A stretch of 64,000 nucleotides of DNA from Vibrio qingdaonensis (lineage in GTDB: Bacteria; Pseudomonadota; Gammaproteobacteria; Enterobacterales; Vibrionaceae): positions 1-64,000 of the forward strand of contig NZ_JAKRRY010000009.1 in assembly GCF_026191675.1 (NCBI RefSeq). The letters run 5' to 3'. Each line of letters opens with the position of its first letter. The stretch's first letter is position 1. This document shows, piece after piece, positions 8,703 through 16,620 of this stretch. The notes beneath the pieces are model-generated. The model saw only the letters and a program-made list of their open reading frames with translations, was not told the origin of the DNA and made no database searches. The position numbers and the translations under genes are program-made.

Positions 8703-8924
8703 TCTCAAATTTGTAATGTGGAAGGTGCTTACCTTCTGCATGACCAATCACCAGTTAACGTAACACTGTGGACGATGCTTATTGGTCGAGTATGATTGCC
8801 AGCAACACGTCCTGTTAATACATGATTCGTCTGGTATAAAATAGTTGGTACAGTGGTAACTAAAAAGCTGAGCACATCATTTTTATTAATCTCCACGATA
8901 TTTTCAGTATTAAGTAAAGAGACC

Positions 8925-9140
8925 ATGTCAAAACCTAGCCTCGTGAATGCCAACTTCAAAAGGTTCATGCGTAAGCCTGAATTGCGTATAGAGAAAGCTC
9001 AATCCCTTTATGATTTATTGGGTCATACAAGCTTTGGAGTCCGTTGCCATATGGGAAAGCTTTCGATTAAGGTTGAAAATGGCTATTTAGTGGCACATCA
9101 ATACACCCAAGGCAAAAAAGAGCAACCGTTTGGCGCTTGA
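8925..9140 (+). CDS. Hypothetical protein (71 residues)
   Basis: The frame begins MSKPSLVNANFKRFMRKPEL at 8925, after an AAAGAG site, and ends at 9140, just 5 bases before the end of the convergent DUF2913 gene. A longer reading from 8853 has a hydrophobic lead without a ribosome site and looks unlikely. The protein is basic and soluble, and I do not recognise a family. The residues look protein-like (LYDLLGHTSFGVRCHMGKLS), so I accept it as a probable gene. Confidence 0.55.
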   Translation: MSKPSLVNANFKRFMRKPELRIEKAQSLYDLLGHTSFGVRCHMGKLSIKVENGYLVAHQYTQGKKEQPFGA

Positions 9141-9145
9141 CGGGT

Positions 9146-9742
9146 TCAATCTCTGCCATTCATTTCTTTTCTATGCAGTAAAAGGTGAGTGGCTCCATCT
9201 TCATTTATACCGTTAATGTCAACACGATAAATGCCGTTGGCTTGCAGCGCTTCGGTTAACACTTCCAAACGATGGGTTTTTACGGTCATCGTTAATGGCT
9301 TAATTTGCTTGTTATCGTCATCAAAGCTTTGCTCTACGTTTTTTTCTTTCAGGTAAAGAGTGTCCTGTTCGAATTCTTTTTCTGGTGCTTCCAACATCGA
9401 TGGGAATTGATGTCGCTCAAATAATCCCGTTAGCATGATATAGAGCTCATCAGCTTGTGAGAATTTGGATTGATACTCAAGATTGAGTCGATTCACATCC
9501 CACAGCTTGTGTTCAAGGTTACCAGTTGGACTACGACCAATGCTAAGCATCGTTTTGAGTTCATTTTTACAGGTTGAGAACTGAGGTTGTTTTACTTTGG
9601 GTTTGATGAACTTCACTAACTGTTCATTTCTTCTTTTTACTGTCCAAAATCCGCCTTGTTGACTCATGGTGCAATACAGCGCGAGAAGTGCATTGGTTAC
9701 AAGCTCATCAAGGGCTTGGTAGTGTTTAAGGTTTGTATTCAT
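9146..9742 (-). CDS. DUF2913 family protein
   Basis: This 198-residue soluble protein begins MNTNLKHYQALDELVTNALL and contains RRNEQLVKFIKPKVKQPQFS. These features match the DUF2913 family, which is scattered in Vibrio and relatives and often sits in integrons and islands. Its function is unknown. No signal peptide, membrane segment or catalytic motif is visible. It converges on the preceding 71-residue gene with only 5 bases between the two stops. Confidence 0.75.
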   Translation of the reverse strand: MNTNLKHYQALDELVTNALLALYCTMSQQGGFWTVKRRNEQLVKFIKPKVKQPQFSTCKNELKTMLSIGRSPTGNLEHKLWDVNRLNLEYQSKFSQADELYIMLTGLFERHQFPSMLEAPEKEFEQDTLYLKEKNVEQSFDDDNKQIKPLTMTVKTHRLEVLTEALQANGIYRVDINGINEDGATHLLLHRKEMNGRD

Positions 9743-10099
9743 TTTATCTATTCAACGAGACCTGAATTATTAAGAGGGTATCATTCGTCCTAGTTTATCG
9801 TATTTATTAGAGCTTTTTGGGTGGCAAAGTGTGGATATAGCTCTAATTCGATAGCGATCAATTCGCGCCATAAAGTTCGTATTTCTATCTTGATAGATTA
9901 ATTGCTCTACACAAACTATTAAATGGTAGTCGTAACATCCTTTCTCTACACAAAAAGCAAATTAGAATCAATCATCATTACGTCAAGGCTAGTCAATTTG
10001 ATACATTTAGCCCAGCCTCTGGAGGCATAGTCGAACTTGTTTGCATTGCGTCATGGCTTTTAGATAATAAGCATTCAATTAAATAACCAAGGTTACCGT
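9743..10099. other. Intergenic region between DUF2913 and the LysM lipoprotein
   Basis: These 357 AT-rich bases separate two divergent genes and must hold their promoters. I find no open frame with a ribosome binding site, no tRNA, and no strong inverted repeat. Confidence 0.4.
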
Positions 10100-10486
10100 A
10101 TGAACTTAAAACATATCGCTTTATCACTAACAACGTTATCAGCACTTGCAATGAGTGGCTGTGCGTCTAATGATGATTTAATCGCAGCACAAGAAAAACA
10201 ACAGCAACAAATTACTCAACTCGAATCTCAAATCGAAAAAGTTGAGCAAAAAACGCAAAAGCAAGAGCGCGCTATTCAAATGGCGAACCAGCAAACTAAT
10301 AAACTTCTGACAGACCAAACAAAAGAGAAAGAGCAGAAGAGTATGCGCTATGTCGTAAAAGAAAACGATACATTATATAGCATTGCTGAAGAGCACCGTA
10401 TGGGAGTGGGTGCATTAACACAGCTTAACCCGCAACTTTCTAATCCTAATCTATTGCTTATTGGGAGCACGATTAACGTTAAGTAG
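10100..10486 (+). CDS. LysM-domain lipoprotein
   Basis: This 128-residue protein has a lipoprotein signal with the lipobox AMSGC around residue 21, so it should be anchored in the envelope. A glutamine- and lysine-rich coiled coil follows (about residues 32-78). Last comes one LysM domain (about 83-128: MRYVVKENDTLYSIAEEHRM, then a PNLLLIGSTINVK ending), which normally binds peptidoglycan. The plan recalls trimeric coiled-coil lipoproteins fused to LysM. A GGGTTCTG/CAGAACCC inverted repeat at 10505-10532 may end the transcript. Its role in the island is unknown; a change to the cell surface is plausible. Confidence 0.85.
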   Translation: MNLKHIALSLTTLSALAMSGCASNDDLIAAQEKQQQQITQLESQIEKVEQKTQKQERAIQMANQQTNKLLTDQTKEKEQKSMRYVVKENDTLYSIAEEHRMGVGALTQLNPQLSNPNLLLIGSTINVK

Positions 10487-10676
10487 TATTTTTTAGTAAA
10501 GACGGGGTTCTGCTGTTCAATTACCAGAACCCTATCCCTAGTTTATGAACGGCTGTGCTTAAAGGAAATACAATTTACCTTTCACCGAGCACTAAGGCTG
10601 ACAGTCTTGAATAAACACAGTCTGACCGAAATAAAAATGTGTGCGTGTGATACGCAGTTGTTAAAAAAATTCCCCT

Positions 10677-11339
10677 TTAATTACTACTTGTTCCAAAACA
10701 ACGATGTCCTTCGCCATAATGCTTTGTGTCAAGCTTAGCTAAGTAAGTTGCCCTCACATAGGCCTCGAATAACTTTTCTTGCCAACCCAGTTGATTACGT
10801 CTGATCACGTATCCCGACTTATCTGGAAACTCCACAAGCGGCATGTAATTTTCCACGTCATCTGACAAGGACAATAGAAATAACCTCCTCTCCATGTTCT
10901 GCATGGCTCTTGCCCAAGCCGTGTAGACTTTACCGCTCAAGTGCTCAGGGTTAAGCCTCGTATAATCACCCACGCCACTGTAGTACTCATTACTGACAAT
11001 AATCATTACGTGATAATGATCTTTCTCAGCACTCTTACGCTCTCTTGCCCAAATGTAACGCACTGGACATGCGTGTACCTTTTGACCGAAACGTTGCTTA
11101 CGTTTACGTTCAGCTTCAATTTGACTGCGTAATGACTCTATAAATAACGTCATCGGATTCAAATTATATAAACCATAACCATCAATAGAGCAGGTTGATG
11201 GTAAGCGTAAATCTACTCGAAACATTAAAACACGTGCACTGTTATTGGCTAATGCTTTATTAAATACCTTCTGTATTGATAACAAGTAATCCTTGTTATG
11301 TACGTATTGAGTAAAAATAGGGTAATTAATATCTTCCAT
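10677..11339 (-). CDS. YfjJ / inovirus Gp2-like protein (possible replication initiator)
   Basis: The 220-residue protein has the motifs of the YagK/YfjJ C-terminal domain, also called inovirus Gp2: RVDLRLP (residues 41-47) and HYHVMIIV (108-115) after a basic RKRKQRFG stretch. The His-x-His motif flanked by hydrophobic residues recalls rolling-circle (HUH) initiators. A replication role is therefore likely but unproven. The ATG at 11339 is preferred over 11351 because GAGG lies 6 bases before it. In E. coli CP4-57 the homologue yfjJ also follows alpA and yfjI, as here. A tyrosine nucleophile cannot be assigned by eye. Confidence 0.75.
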   Translation of the reverse strand: MEDINYPIFTQYVHNKDYLLSIQKVFNKALANNSARVLMFRVDLRLPSTCSIDGYGLYNLNPMTLFIESLRSQIEAERKRKQRFGQKVHACPVRYIWARERKSAEKDHYHVMIIVSNEYYSGVGDYTRLNPEHLSGKVYTAWARAMQNMERRLFLLSLSDDVENYMPLVEFPDKSGYVIRRNQLGWQEKLFEAYVRATYLAKLDTKHYGEGHRCFGTSSN

Positions 11340-11815
11340 ACCTATCCTCATTAATCTTATTTTTAACTAATATAAACGTGCATTAGCACATACCTCAATA
11401 TATGCATCAAGGTATTACTATTGGGTTAGTGTTAATGTATTAGTTCAAATATATTATTGATTGTTAGATGTATATTACCAATAACCGATCCGAACGATAA
11501 TAAAACAAAGATTAAAAAACAAAACAATCATTGGTTATTATTTGAAATAGCTCATCACAAACAACTCCGAAGTTAATTTATATGAGGCATTTAATTTAAA
11601 AGGAATCTAAGAAATGAAACTATTTAAATTTATATACATTATACTTTTGTTAATATTATTAATTGTCGGTTTCTTTAAACTTGCAGGACTACCATTAATA
11701 CAACCTCTTGTTATCATTGGGTAAGAGATTGACGTGATAAGCCTGTATTCTCAAAAAAAATTCAAATAACGACAAGCTACAAGAGGCTTTTATCACCTCT
11801 AGTGAATGATTAAAG
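11340..11815. other. AT-rich interval between yfjI-like and yfjJ-like genes
   Basis: This stretch is very AT-rich and holds a 36-residue plus-strand ORF annotated separately. ACCAATAACC near 11475 and TTGGTTATTA near 11530 form partial inverted copies. It could include the yfjJ-like promoter or a replication origin for the element, but no iteron array or known origin motif is visible. Confidence 0.35.
11614..11724 (+). CDS. Tiny single-membrane-segment peptide (36 residues)
   Basis: An ATG at 11614, 10 bases after AGGA, opens a 36-codon frame starting MKLFKFIYIILLLILLIVGF and ending in a hydrophobic PLVIIG tail. It would span the membrane once, with a short basic N-terminus. It lies antisense to, and between, the yfjI-like and yfjJ-like genes. 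Peptides like this can be type I toxins or small membrane regulators. AT-rich DNA can also give such frames by chance, so I hold the call loosely. Confidence 0.4.
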   Translation: MKLFKFIYIILLLILLIVGFFKLAGLPLIQPLVIIG

Positions 11816-13339
11816 CTAGCAACTATGACGACTAACCGGGCTAGCTGTTGTTATTGATAAATCCATATTGTATTTATTGTGATCAAATTGGTATTCAGGG
11901 TACAAATCAAAGAACTTTTTCCTACTAATCATTACCTTAGAAAAACTTTGTTCGTTTTCCAAATAATCTAAAGCTGCATCTAGAGTTTTTTTCTTCCTTA
12001 AACCGTTTGGACCGTACTGTAAGATATAGTTATGAGGGATATAACGAAGCCCATGATTTATCTTTCTGTCCGCAAACCAATGCATGAGTAAATCAGCATC
12101 AAGCACATACTTGGGTGGTGCGCAGAATAACCTCATAAATTCAGACGAGTAATAGGCGACGATGTTAATGGCATCACACAGCGTCGTGGTTGGTATCTCT
12201 GAGATAGGTTCACTCTCCGAGTATTCCTCAAAGCAATGCAAGATTGCAGCGACCCTAGTAATATTTTCGACAAGCTTGGAAGCATGGTCCTTCCCATGTT
12301 CAAAACGTCCACCAAGCTTCATGTTAGTCTCTATATCATTAGAAATATTAATTATCGTTTTTCTTGCATCATACGAGAATTTTACGATGCGCCTTTCGTA
12401 TTCATCACCCCTTATAGGTAAGAACTGAAGCAGTTCGCATACACGCTCATTGAATTCATCAATTGCTTCGGTTGGCACCTTGATTCCATAAGAGTGTCGT
12501 TCTCCACACTTAGATGGCGGGGATGCTATTAGAAATCGAGACCAAAAACCATTATCTCTTGGATCATCTTTAGAGCTTGAAATAAATCGCTCAATCGTAC
12601 TTGGCTGAGTCATAATTGATACGGTTAAGCGACCCTCCTCTATGGTTGTTGAGTCTTCTGACTTTCTGCTAATATATGTTGACTCGCCACTCCATAGGTC
12701 ATTAAGAAAGCTAGTATTCCTTACTAAAGGGCTATTGAGTATCTTCCCACCTTCGCTAGAACTGAGGATAGCATTTGCTCCAATACCTTGCATTTCTGAT
12801 TGCAATGACTGAGGGGTAACGTCTTCGAATTTTATTAGCCTTGGTTTTGGTGACTGCGGCTTAGCTAGTTGATGATAAACTAGCGCCTCTATAAAAAATT
12901 CTTTCTCTTCAGGTAAAGCCTTCTTAAGCTCTCTCTTCAAATCTTTCAGCTCTTTTTTATACTCACCCATAGCAATATCAAACTTGATATCTTCCCGCAT
13001 TAAGCGCTCCACATCATTACGTATAAACTTTTTTAGTCCTTTAAAAACTTGAGATTCGAGTGATGATTTTCGTTCGCCTGAGCCAGCTATACACAATATA
13101 TTCAAAACAACAGGTCCAACTTTTCCTGATATAGGGTTCTCCACATCGATTATCCCTTGTAAACTGACAGAAGCCGCTGCTAGAAGTGCTGAGAGGTTCA
13201 TCTCTTTTGCTGTCTGGGTTATTTGATTTAGGTTATCTACTGCCTTATAAATAATAGATTCACCATAAAGATAAGGCGCCTTAGATAAGTAAGGAAAATA
13301 AGTAGTACTACCCGCTAAAATTGGAGGTATTGTGCTCAT
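11816..13339 (-). CDS. YfjI-like DUF3987 protein (primase/helicase-associated, satellite type)
   Basis: This 507-residue protein resembles E. coli YfjI and the DUF3987 family found in P4-like and CP4-like elements. It has a P-loop-like turn GSGERKSS (residues 86-93) after a hydrophobic strand (VVLNILCIA), followed by a charged helical region (about 105-150). The family looks like a degenerate helicase/ATPase linked to element replication. The exact activity is unknown. It overlaps the alpA-like gene by 4 bases (ATGA), so translation is coupled. A yfjJ-like gene follows downstream on the same strand. Confidence 0.78.
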   Translation of the reverse strand: MSTIPPILAGSTTYFPYLSKAPYLYGESIIYKAVDNLNQITQTAKEMNLSALLAAASVSLQGIIDVENPISGKVGPVVLNILCIAGSGERKSSLESQVFKGLKKFIRNDVERLMREDIKFDIAMGEYKKELKDLKRELKKALPEEKEFFIEALVYHQLAKPQSPKPRLIKFEDVTPQSLQSEMQGIGANAILSSSEGGKILNSPLVRNTSFLNDLWSGESTYISRKSEDSTTIEEGRLTVSIMTQPSTIERFISSSKDDPRDNGFWSRFLIASPPSKCGERHSYGIKVPTEAIDEFNERVCELLQFLPIRGDEYERRIVKFSYDARKTIINISNDIETNMKLGGRFEHGKDHASKLVENITRVAAILHCFEEYSESEPISEIPTTTLCDAINIVAYYSSEFMRLFCAPPKYVLDADLLMHWFADRKINHGLRYIPHNYILQYGPNGLRKKKTLDAALDYLENEQSFSKVMISRKKFFDLYPEYQFDHNKYNMDLSITTASPVSRHSC

Positions 13340-13584
13340 CGCTCTAACTCCCCTTCAACTTGATGTGTTAAGACTTTGGACTCAATCCATCTTGAAACGT
13401 CAGTCGATAACCATCCCACAGCGCGAGAGCCAAGTTTAAGGCTTTTTGGAAAAGTAGCATCGTATCGCGGTGAGCGAGAGTTGATTTTGTCGTATATAGT
13501 ACTGCGCGAGAGACCCGTAAGTTGAGTCAGCTCTTTGATGCGAACAATACGATCAGTGACGGTTTGGTATTGGTTCATGGGCAT
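13336..13584 (-). CDS. alpA: AlpA family helix-turn-helix regulator
   Basis: This 82-residue protein has a MerR-like/AlpA HTH (RIKELTQLTGLSRSTIYDKI, residues 14-33). It continues with the family's second element FPKSLKLGSRAVGWLSTDVS and RWIE. In E. coli, AlpA activates the CP4-57 integrase gene and promotes excision. Here the integrase gene is about 1.6 kb away on the same strand. The ATG at 13584 has AGGGA 7 bases upstream. It overlaps the yfjI-like gene by 4 bases. Confidence 0.9.
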   Translation of the reverse strand: MPMNQYQTVTDRIVRIKELTQLTGLSRSTIYDKINSRSPRYDATFPKSLKLGSRAVGWLSTDVSRWIESKVLTHQVEGELER

Positions 13585-13722
13585 GTTCTATTCCCTTCTC
13601 AAGTTAAGTTCATGGTGACTCTACCTAAATAAAATATCTCTTACGAGGGAGCTACTTCTCCTTTGAGCTCCCTCCACCTCCTTTAGGGGAGGGAGGGAAT
13701 AAATAAATCTAAAATCAATAAC

Positions 13723-14790
13723 TTATGACGGGTTTGAAATATAATTAAGTGCAAAGTCGTCATAGTCATCGGAAAAGTCTAGTTTTGTGATCTCATCTAT
13801 CTTCTCCCAATCAGTTAACTCTGACTCAATCTTCATTAAATACTTGATCTGAGGGATAAATTCTTTTTTATCTCGACCTTCCCATTGTTCTTTATTTGCC
13901 CTTTTTACTGAATGACTAAGGGATGTATTTATTAAGATAAATGCAAATATGGCTTGTTTCTCGTTTGAATAGTTTAATAGTTGCTTCAATAATTTTTTAC
14001 CCTCCTCACTACTGTTGGGCATATCAATAGTTCCTGCTTCAAAAATAGCATATCCAATATAAGCTAACGTGCAAAGTTCCTTATGTTCATGGTAGCTAGG
14101 AGGAACCCAATAATAGGAAGTTGAAGGTATTTTCGATACTTGTTCAATTTGGGATAACTTAACAATGTCTTCTTTATGTATTAAAATGTCATTTATTTTA
14201 ACACTCAATAACTTCTTGTTATAAATGTTGGAATGAATATTAGCACTAAATATTAAAAAATAATATTCCATATTAGACTTGCGCATTAATGATATTTTAA
14301 TATCAGTAGGAGTAAGTGATTTCTCAACAGGGATTTTATCTTTTGGTTCAGTTATGACCCTAAATTTATAACCAAACCCACCATTTGATATTTTTTTGAT
14401 GTTTTCAGCTTTATAAACCTCTAGCCTTTCTTCCTTCTCAAGATGATGTTTAATTATTGAGTAAGGTTCAATAGTCTCTCTACTGTTATATATAGACGAT
14501 GGTACTATTGAACTACAAGTTGAAATATCAATACAATCTTGATTAATATTTATAAAAGTTTCAATGTCTCCTATGGTTAATTCAATTATCATTCTCTTGT
14601 TTTTATCAGTTATTAATTCTGATAAATTATAATTTTCTATGCATTCATCATTATTGCCAAACCAAATGGAGTGATTAGAGGGCATCAAATGATAAAGTGG
14701 TATTTTAAGCTCTAGACACTCAGCTAAAAGTTGATGGGGCTTTTCTCCCAACTCAGGCTTAATAAGCCGACTAAGTTTTTCATACGACAT
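13723..14790 (-). CDS. Hypothetical island protein (355 residues), AT-rich
   Basis: I recognise no family. The protein begins MSYEKLSRLIKPELGEKPHQ and appears soluble, with no signal peptide. It is rich in isoleucine, lysine and asparagine, as expected from DNA with clearly lower GC than its neighbours, and this suggests recent acquisition. It sits between the integrase and the alpA module, where such elements often carry cargo, including phage defence genes. The ATG at 14790 follows AGGAG by 13 bases. That site is partly inside a perfect 16-bp hairpin at the end of the upstream 73-residue ORF, so expression may need translation of that ORF. Confidence 0.7.
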   Translation of the reverse strand: MSYEKLSRLIKPELGEKPHQLLAECLELKIPLYHLMPSNHSIWFGNNDECIENYNLSELITDKNKRMIIELTIGDIETFININQDCIDISTCSSIVPSSIYNSRETIEPYSIIKHHLEKEERLEVYKAENIKKISNGGFGYKFRVITEPKDKIPVEKSLTPTDIKISLMRKSNMEYYFLIFSANIHSNIYNKKLLSVKINDILIHKEDIVKLSQIEQVSKIPSTSYYWVPPSYHEHKELCTLAYIGYAIFEAGTIDMPNSSEEGKKLLKQLLNYSNEKQAIFAFILINTSLSHSVKRANKEQWEGRDKKEFIPQIKYLMKIESELTDWEKIDEITKLDFSDDYDDFALNYISNPS

Positions 14791-14798
14791 CAATCTAT

Positions 14799-15020
14799 CT
14801 AAACTCCTGCTACTTTTGCTACAAATAGCAAAAGTAGCAGGTTATATACCAAAGTGTCGACGCCAAAAAGCTGCTTTTGTCGGCGATATCGTCTCTTTCT
14901 TCCCCACGCCTGTATTACAAGCAATTGCTCATCAAAGTAGTCGTAGTGACTGTAGACTCGTAACATACCAGGTAATTGATGCCTGACAGCTTTTTCAACT
15001 GCGACTATATCAAGCTTCAT
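14799..15020 (-). CDS. Small hypothetical protein (73 residues), possible leader/partner ORF
   Basis: The protein begins MKLDIVAVEKAVRHQLPGML and has a basic middle (GRKRRYRRQKQLFG) and a hydrophobic end (VYNLLLLLFVAKVAGV). No strong ribosome binding site precedes the ATG, and I do not recognise a family. It ends 8 bases before the ATG of the 355-residue gene. Its last codons lie in the 16-bp inverted repeat at 14806-14841. It could be a true partner or a leader whose translation controls the next gene. Confidence 0.45.
   Translation of the reverse strand: MKLDIVAVEKAVRHQLPGMLRVYSHYDYFDEQLLVIQAWGRKRRYRRQKQLFGVDTLVYNLLLLLFVAKVAGV
14806..14841 (-). promoter_or_regulatory. Perfect 16-bp hairpin overlapping a ribosome binding site
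   Basis: The arms CCTGCTACTTTTGCTA and TAGCAAAAGTAGCAGG match perfectly around a 4-base loop. In the minus-strand transcript the second arm ends with AGG of the AGGAG that precedes the 355-residue gene. The stem would therefore hide part of that site unless a ribosome translating the 73-residue ORF opens it. There is no T-run, so it is not a normal terminator. Confidence 0.6.
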
Positions 15021-15041
15021 TTCATTGACTAAAGGATCGAC

Positions 15042-15158
15042 GTGAAACTAAAAAGATTTATCGTTTTATCCCAAGAGCCGAATATGTTCATGAACCCTGC
15101 TAAGGGAAATACTCTCTATAATGTACAAAAAATTGAAATAACCAAAGATGTTAATTAG
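15042..15158 (+). CDS. Possible small ORF (38 residues)
   Basis: A GTG at 15042, 6 bases after AAGG, opens a 38-residue frame that reads VKLKRFIVLSQEPNMFMNPA (first residue as Met) and ends TKDVN. It is antisense to and faces the integrase, with the hairpin at 15163-15190 just after its stop. I do not recognise it, and it may be chance. Confidence 0.25.
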   Translation: MKLKRFIVLSQEPNMFMNPAKGNTLYNVQKIEITKDVN

Positions 15159-15162
15159 GGAA

Positions 15163-15190
15163 AATGAAAGCCTAAACATTGGCTTTCATT
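15163..15190. terminator. Hairpin downstream of the integrase gene
   Basis: AATGAAAGCC and GGCTTTCATT form a 10-bp stem with an 8-base loop, 12 bases after the integrase stop on the minus strand. The T-run is weak. It probably ends the integrase transcript. Confidence 0.55.
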
Positions 15191-15201
15191 CCAATTTTAG
15201 A

Positions 15202-16443
15202 TTAAACAACTAACTTAATATTTACTGTCCCTGTCACACTATAACTCCCTCGACTAGCTTTCTCTATATGCTCACTCCACCAGCACATTACTTTACGGCG
15301 ACGCTCTAGGTAGTCGGTACGATTATAGGCGCTACGAACTTGGTTTTTATCAACATGAGCAAGACAAGTCTCAATCACATCATAATCAAAACCTTGCTCA
15401 TTTAGTGTAGTACTAGCTATTGAGCGCATCCCATGGGATACAAGGCGGCCACCATAGCCCATCCGCTTTAGGGCGGCATTTGCCGTTTGGCTGTTACATG
15501 GTTTTTTCGGATCTTTGTCTGAAGGAAATATAAACTCTCTATGCCCACTAATCGGCTTAATGACCTCAAGTATATCGAGCATTTGGGGAGTTAAAGGAAC
15601 TCGATGTTCTTTTCGTTTTTTCATTCGTTCAGCCGGAATAACCCACACCTCATTTTCTAGATCTAGTTCATCCCAACGAGCGTTACTTGCTTCAGCAGGG
15701 CGTGTAATCGTGTGTAGTTGCCATTCTAAGAGACAACGGGTCGTTTTCTTGATATTGGCGTTAGCAATGGCTTGCATTAGTTCAGGAAGCTCTTGAGGGG
15801 TAATCGCCTTCATATGTTTCTTTTCAGGTCTTTGAAAAACGGCTTTGATATTGGTTAGAGGGTTCGCATGAATAATGCCTGCGTTAACGGCGTAGCCCAT
15901 AATCTCATTCATACGCTGGCTTAATCGCTTAATTGTTTCTAAGCTGCCTTTTGCCTCTATCGGACGTAGCAACTCTATCACCATAGGGGCTGTGATCTGG
16001 CTGATTGGTGTTTGGGCAAGGGTAGGGAAGATATTTCTTTCCAGAGAACGCCAAATGTCATCAGCGTAATTCTGAGTAACTTGGGTTTTCTTGAGCTTAA
16101 ACCATTCGGAAGCAATATTGATAAAGGTATGCTCGGTGAGTGCTTTTTGCTGTTCTTTTTCTTGAGCTTTTTTAGTTCGGGGGTCAATACCTTCAGCTAA
16201 TAGTTGTCTATGCTCGAAGTTGAGCTGTTTTGCTTTGGAGAAACTCAGGGCAGGGTAAGTGCCTAAACTCAGCTTGGCACGCTTACCAGTTTCTGGACTT
16301 GTATAAGTAGTGCGCCATGATTTAGTTCCGTTCGGCAATACACGCAGTTGTAAACCGTCACCCACAGAAATCGTGTATTCCCCCTCCTGTGGTTTTGCGT
16401 TCTTTAGCTTGGTATCCGTTATTCTACCTGTGGTCTTAGCCAT
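15202..16443 (-). CDS. P4/CP4-57-type tyrosine site-specific integrase
   Basis: This 413-residue recombinase inserts and excises the island at ssrA. It has the DUF4102 arm-binding N-terminus (ITDTKLKNAKP...DGLQLRVLPNGTKSW), a core-binding SAM-like domain (about 100-200) and a catalytic domain. The catalytic residues are R248 (TITRPAEA), H337 and R340 (SHGMR), H363 (LAHV) and nucleophile Y373 (SAYNR). I prefer the ATG at 16443 because GAGG lies 7 bases before it; 16467 is an alternative without a site. The gene is beside the ssrA 3' end and points away from it. All catalytic residues are intact, so it is probably active. Confidence 0.95.
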   Translation of the reverse strand: MAKTTGRITDTKLKNAKPQEGEYTISVGDGLQLRVLPNGTKSWRTTYTSPETGKRAKLSLGTYPALSFSKAKQLNFEHRQLLAEGIDPRTKKAQEKEQQKALTEHTFINIASEWFKLKKTQVTQNYADDIWRSLERNIFPTLAQTPISQITAPMVIELLRPIEAKGSLETIKRLSQRMNEIMGYAVNAGIIHANPLTNIKAVFQRPEKKHMKAITPQELPELMQAIANANIKKTTRCLLEWQLHTITRPAEASNARWDELDLENEVWVIPAERMKKRKEHRVPLTPQMLDILEVIKPISGHREFIFPSDKDPKKPCNSQTANAALKRMGYGGRLVSHGMRSIASTTLNEQGFDYDVIETCLAHVDKNQVRSAYNRTDYLERRRKVMCWWSEHIEKASRGSYSVTGTVNIKLVV

Positions 16444-16459
16444 TTTCGCCCTCGTATAG

Positions 16460-16555
16460 TTACCCAATATTTTGGGTTATTTTACATTGGGTAACGTATT
16501 GGGTAAACGATAACGAATAAGTTACCGGACGTTAAAAAACACTAATGGACGTTAA
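16460..16555. promoter_or_regulatory. Repeat cluster in the integrase promoter/attachment arm
   Basis: ACCCAA/TTGGGT form an inverted repeat at 16462-16477. ATTGGGTAA occurs at 16486-16494 and 16498-16506. GGACGTTAA occurs at 16527-16535 and again at 16547-16555. The two motif sets lie between the integrase start and the ssrA 3' end. They fit integrase arm sites and/or operator sites for AlpA or the integrase itself. Confidence 0.5.
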
Positions 16556-16583
16556 GGTATTAATTTTAAAGGGCTACAGGTAC

Positions 16584-16609
16584 AAAAAAAGACGTCCTAG
16601 GACGTCTTT
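16584..16609 (-). terminator. Rho-independent terminator of ssrA
   Basis: AAAGACGTCCT and AGGACGTCTTT form a perfect 22-base palindrome, followed on the minus strand by seven T. It lies about 12 bases beyond the ssrA 3' end. Because the island joins at that end, this terminator is probably supplied by the island. Confidence 0.85.
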
Positions 16610-16620
16610 AGATGTTGAAT

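Noticed and set aside
8729..8968. A 79-codon minus-strand frame in the gap after the HU gene
   Set aside because: It overlaps the better-supported 71-residue gene on the other strand, has no ribosome binding site, and its sequence looks random.
1..16600. Second copy of the ssrA 3' end marking the far island boundary
   Set aside because: I looked for the tRNA-like end sequence through the island and found no copy, so the boundary probably lies left of the window.
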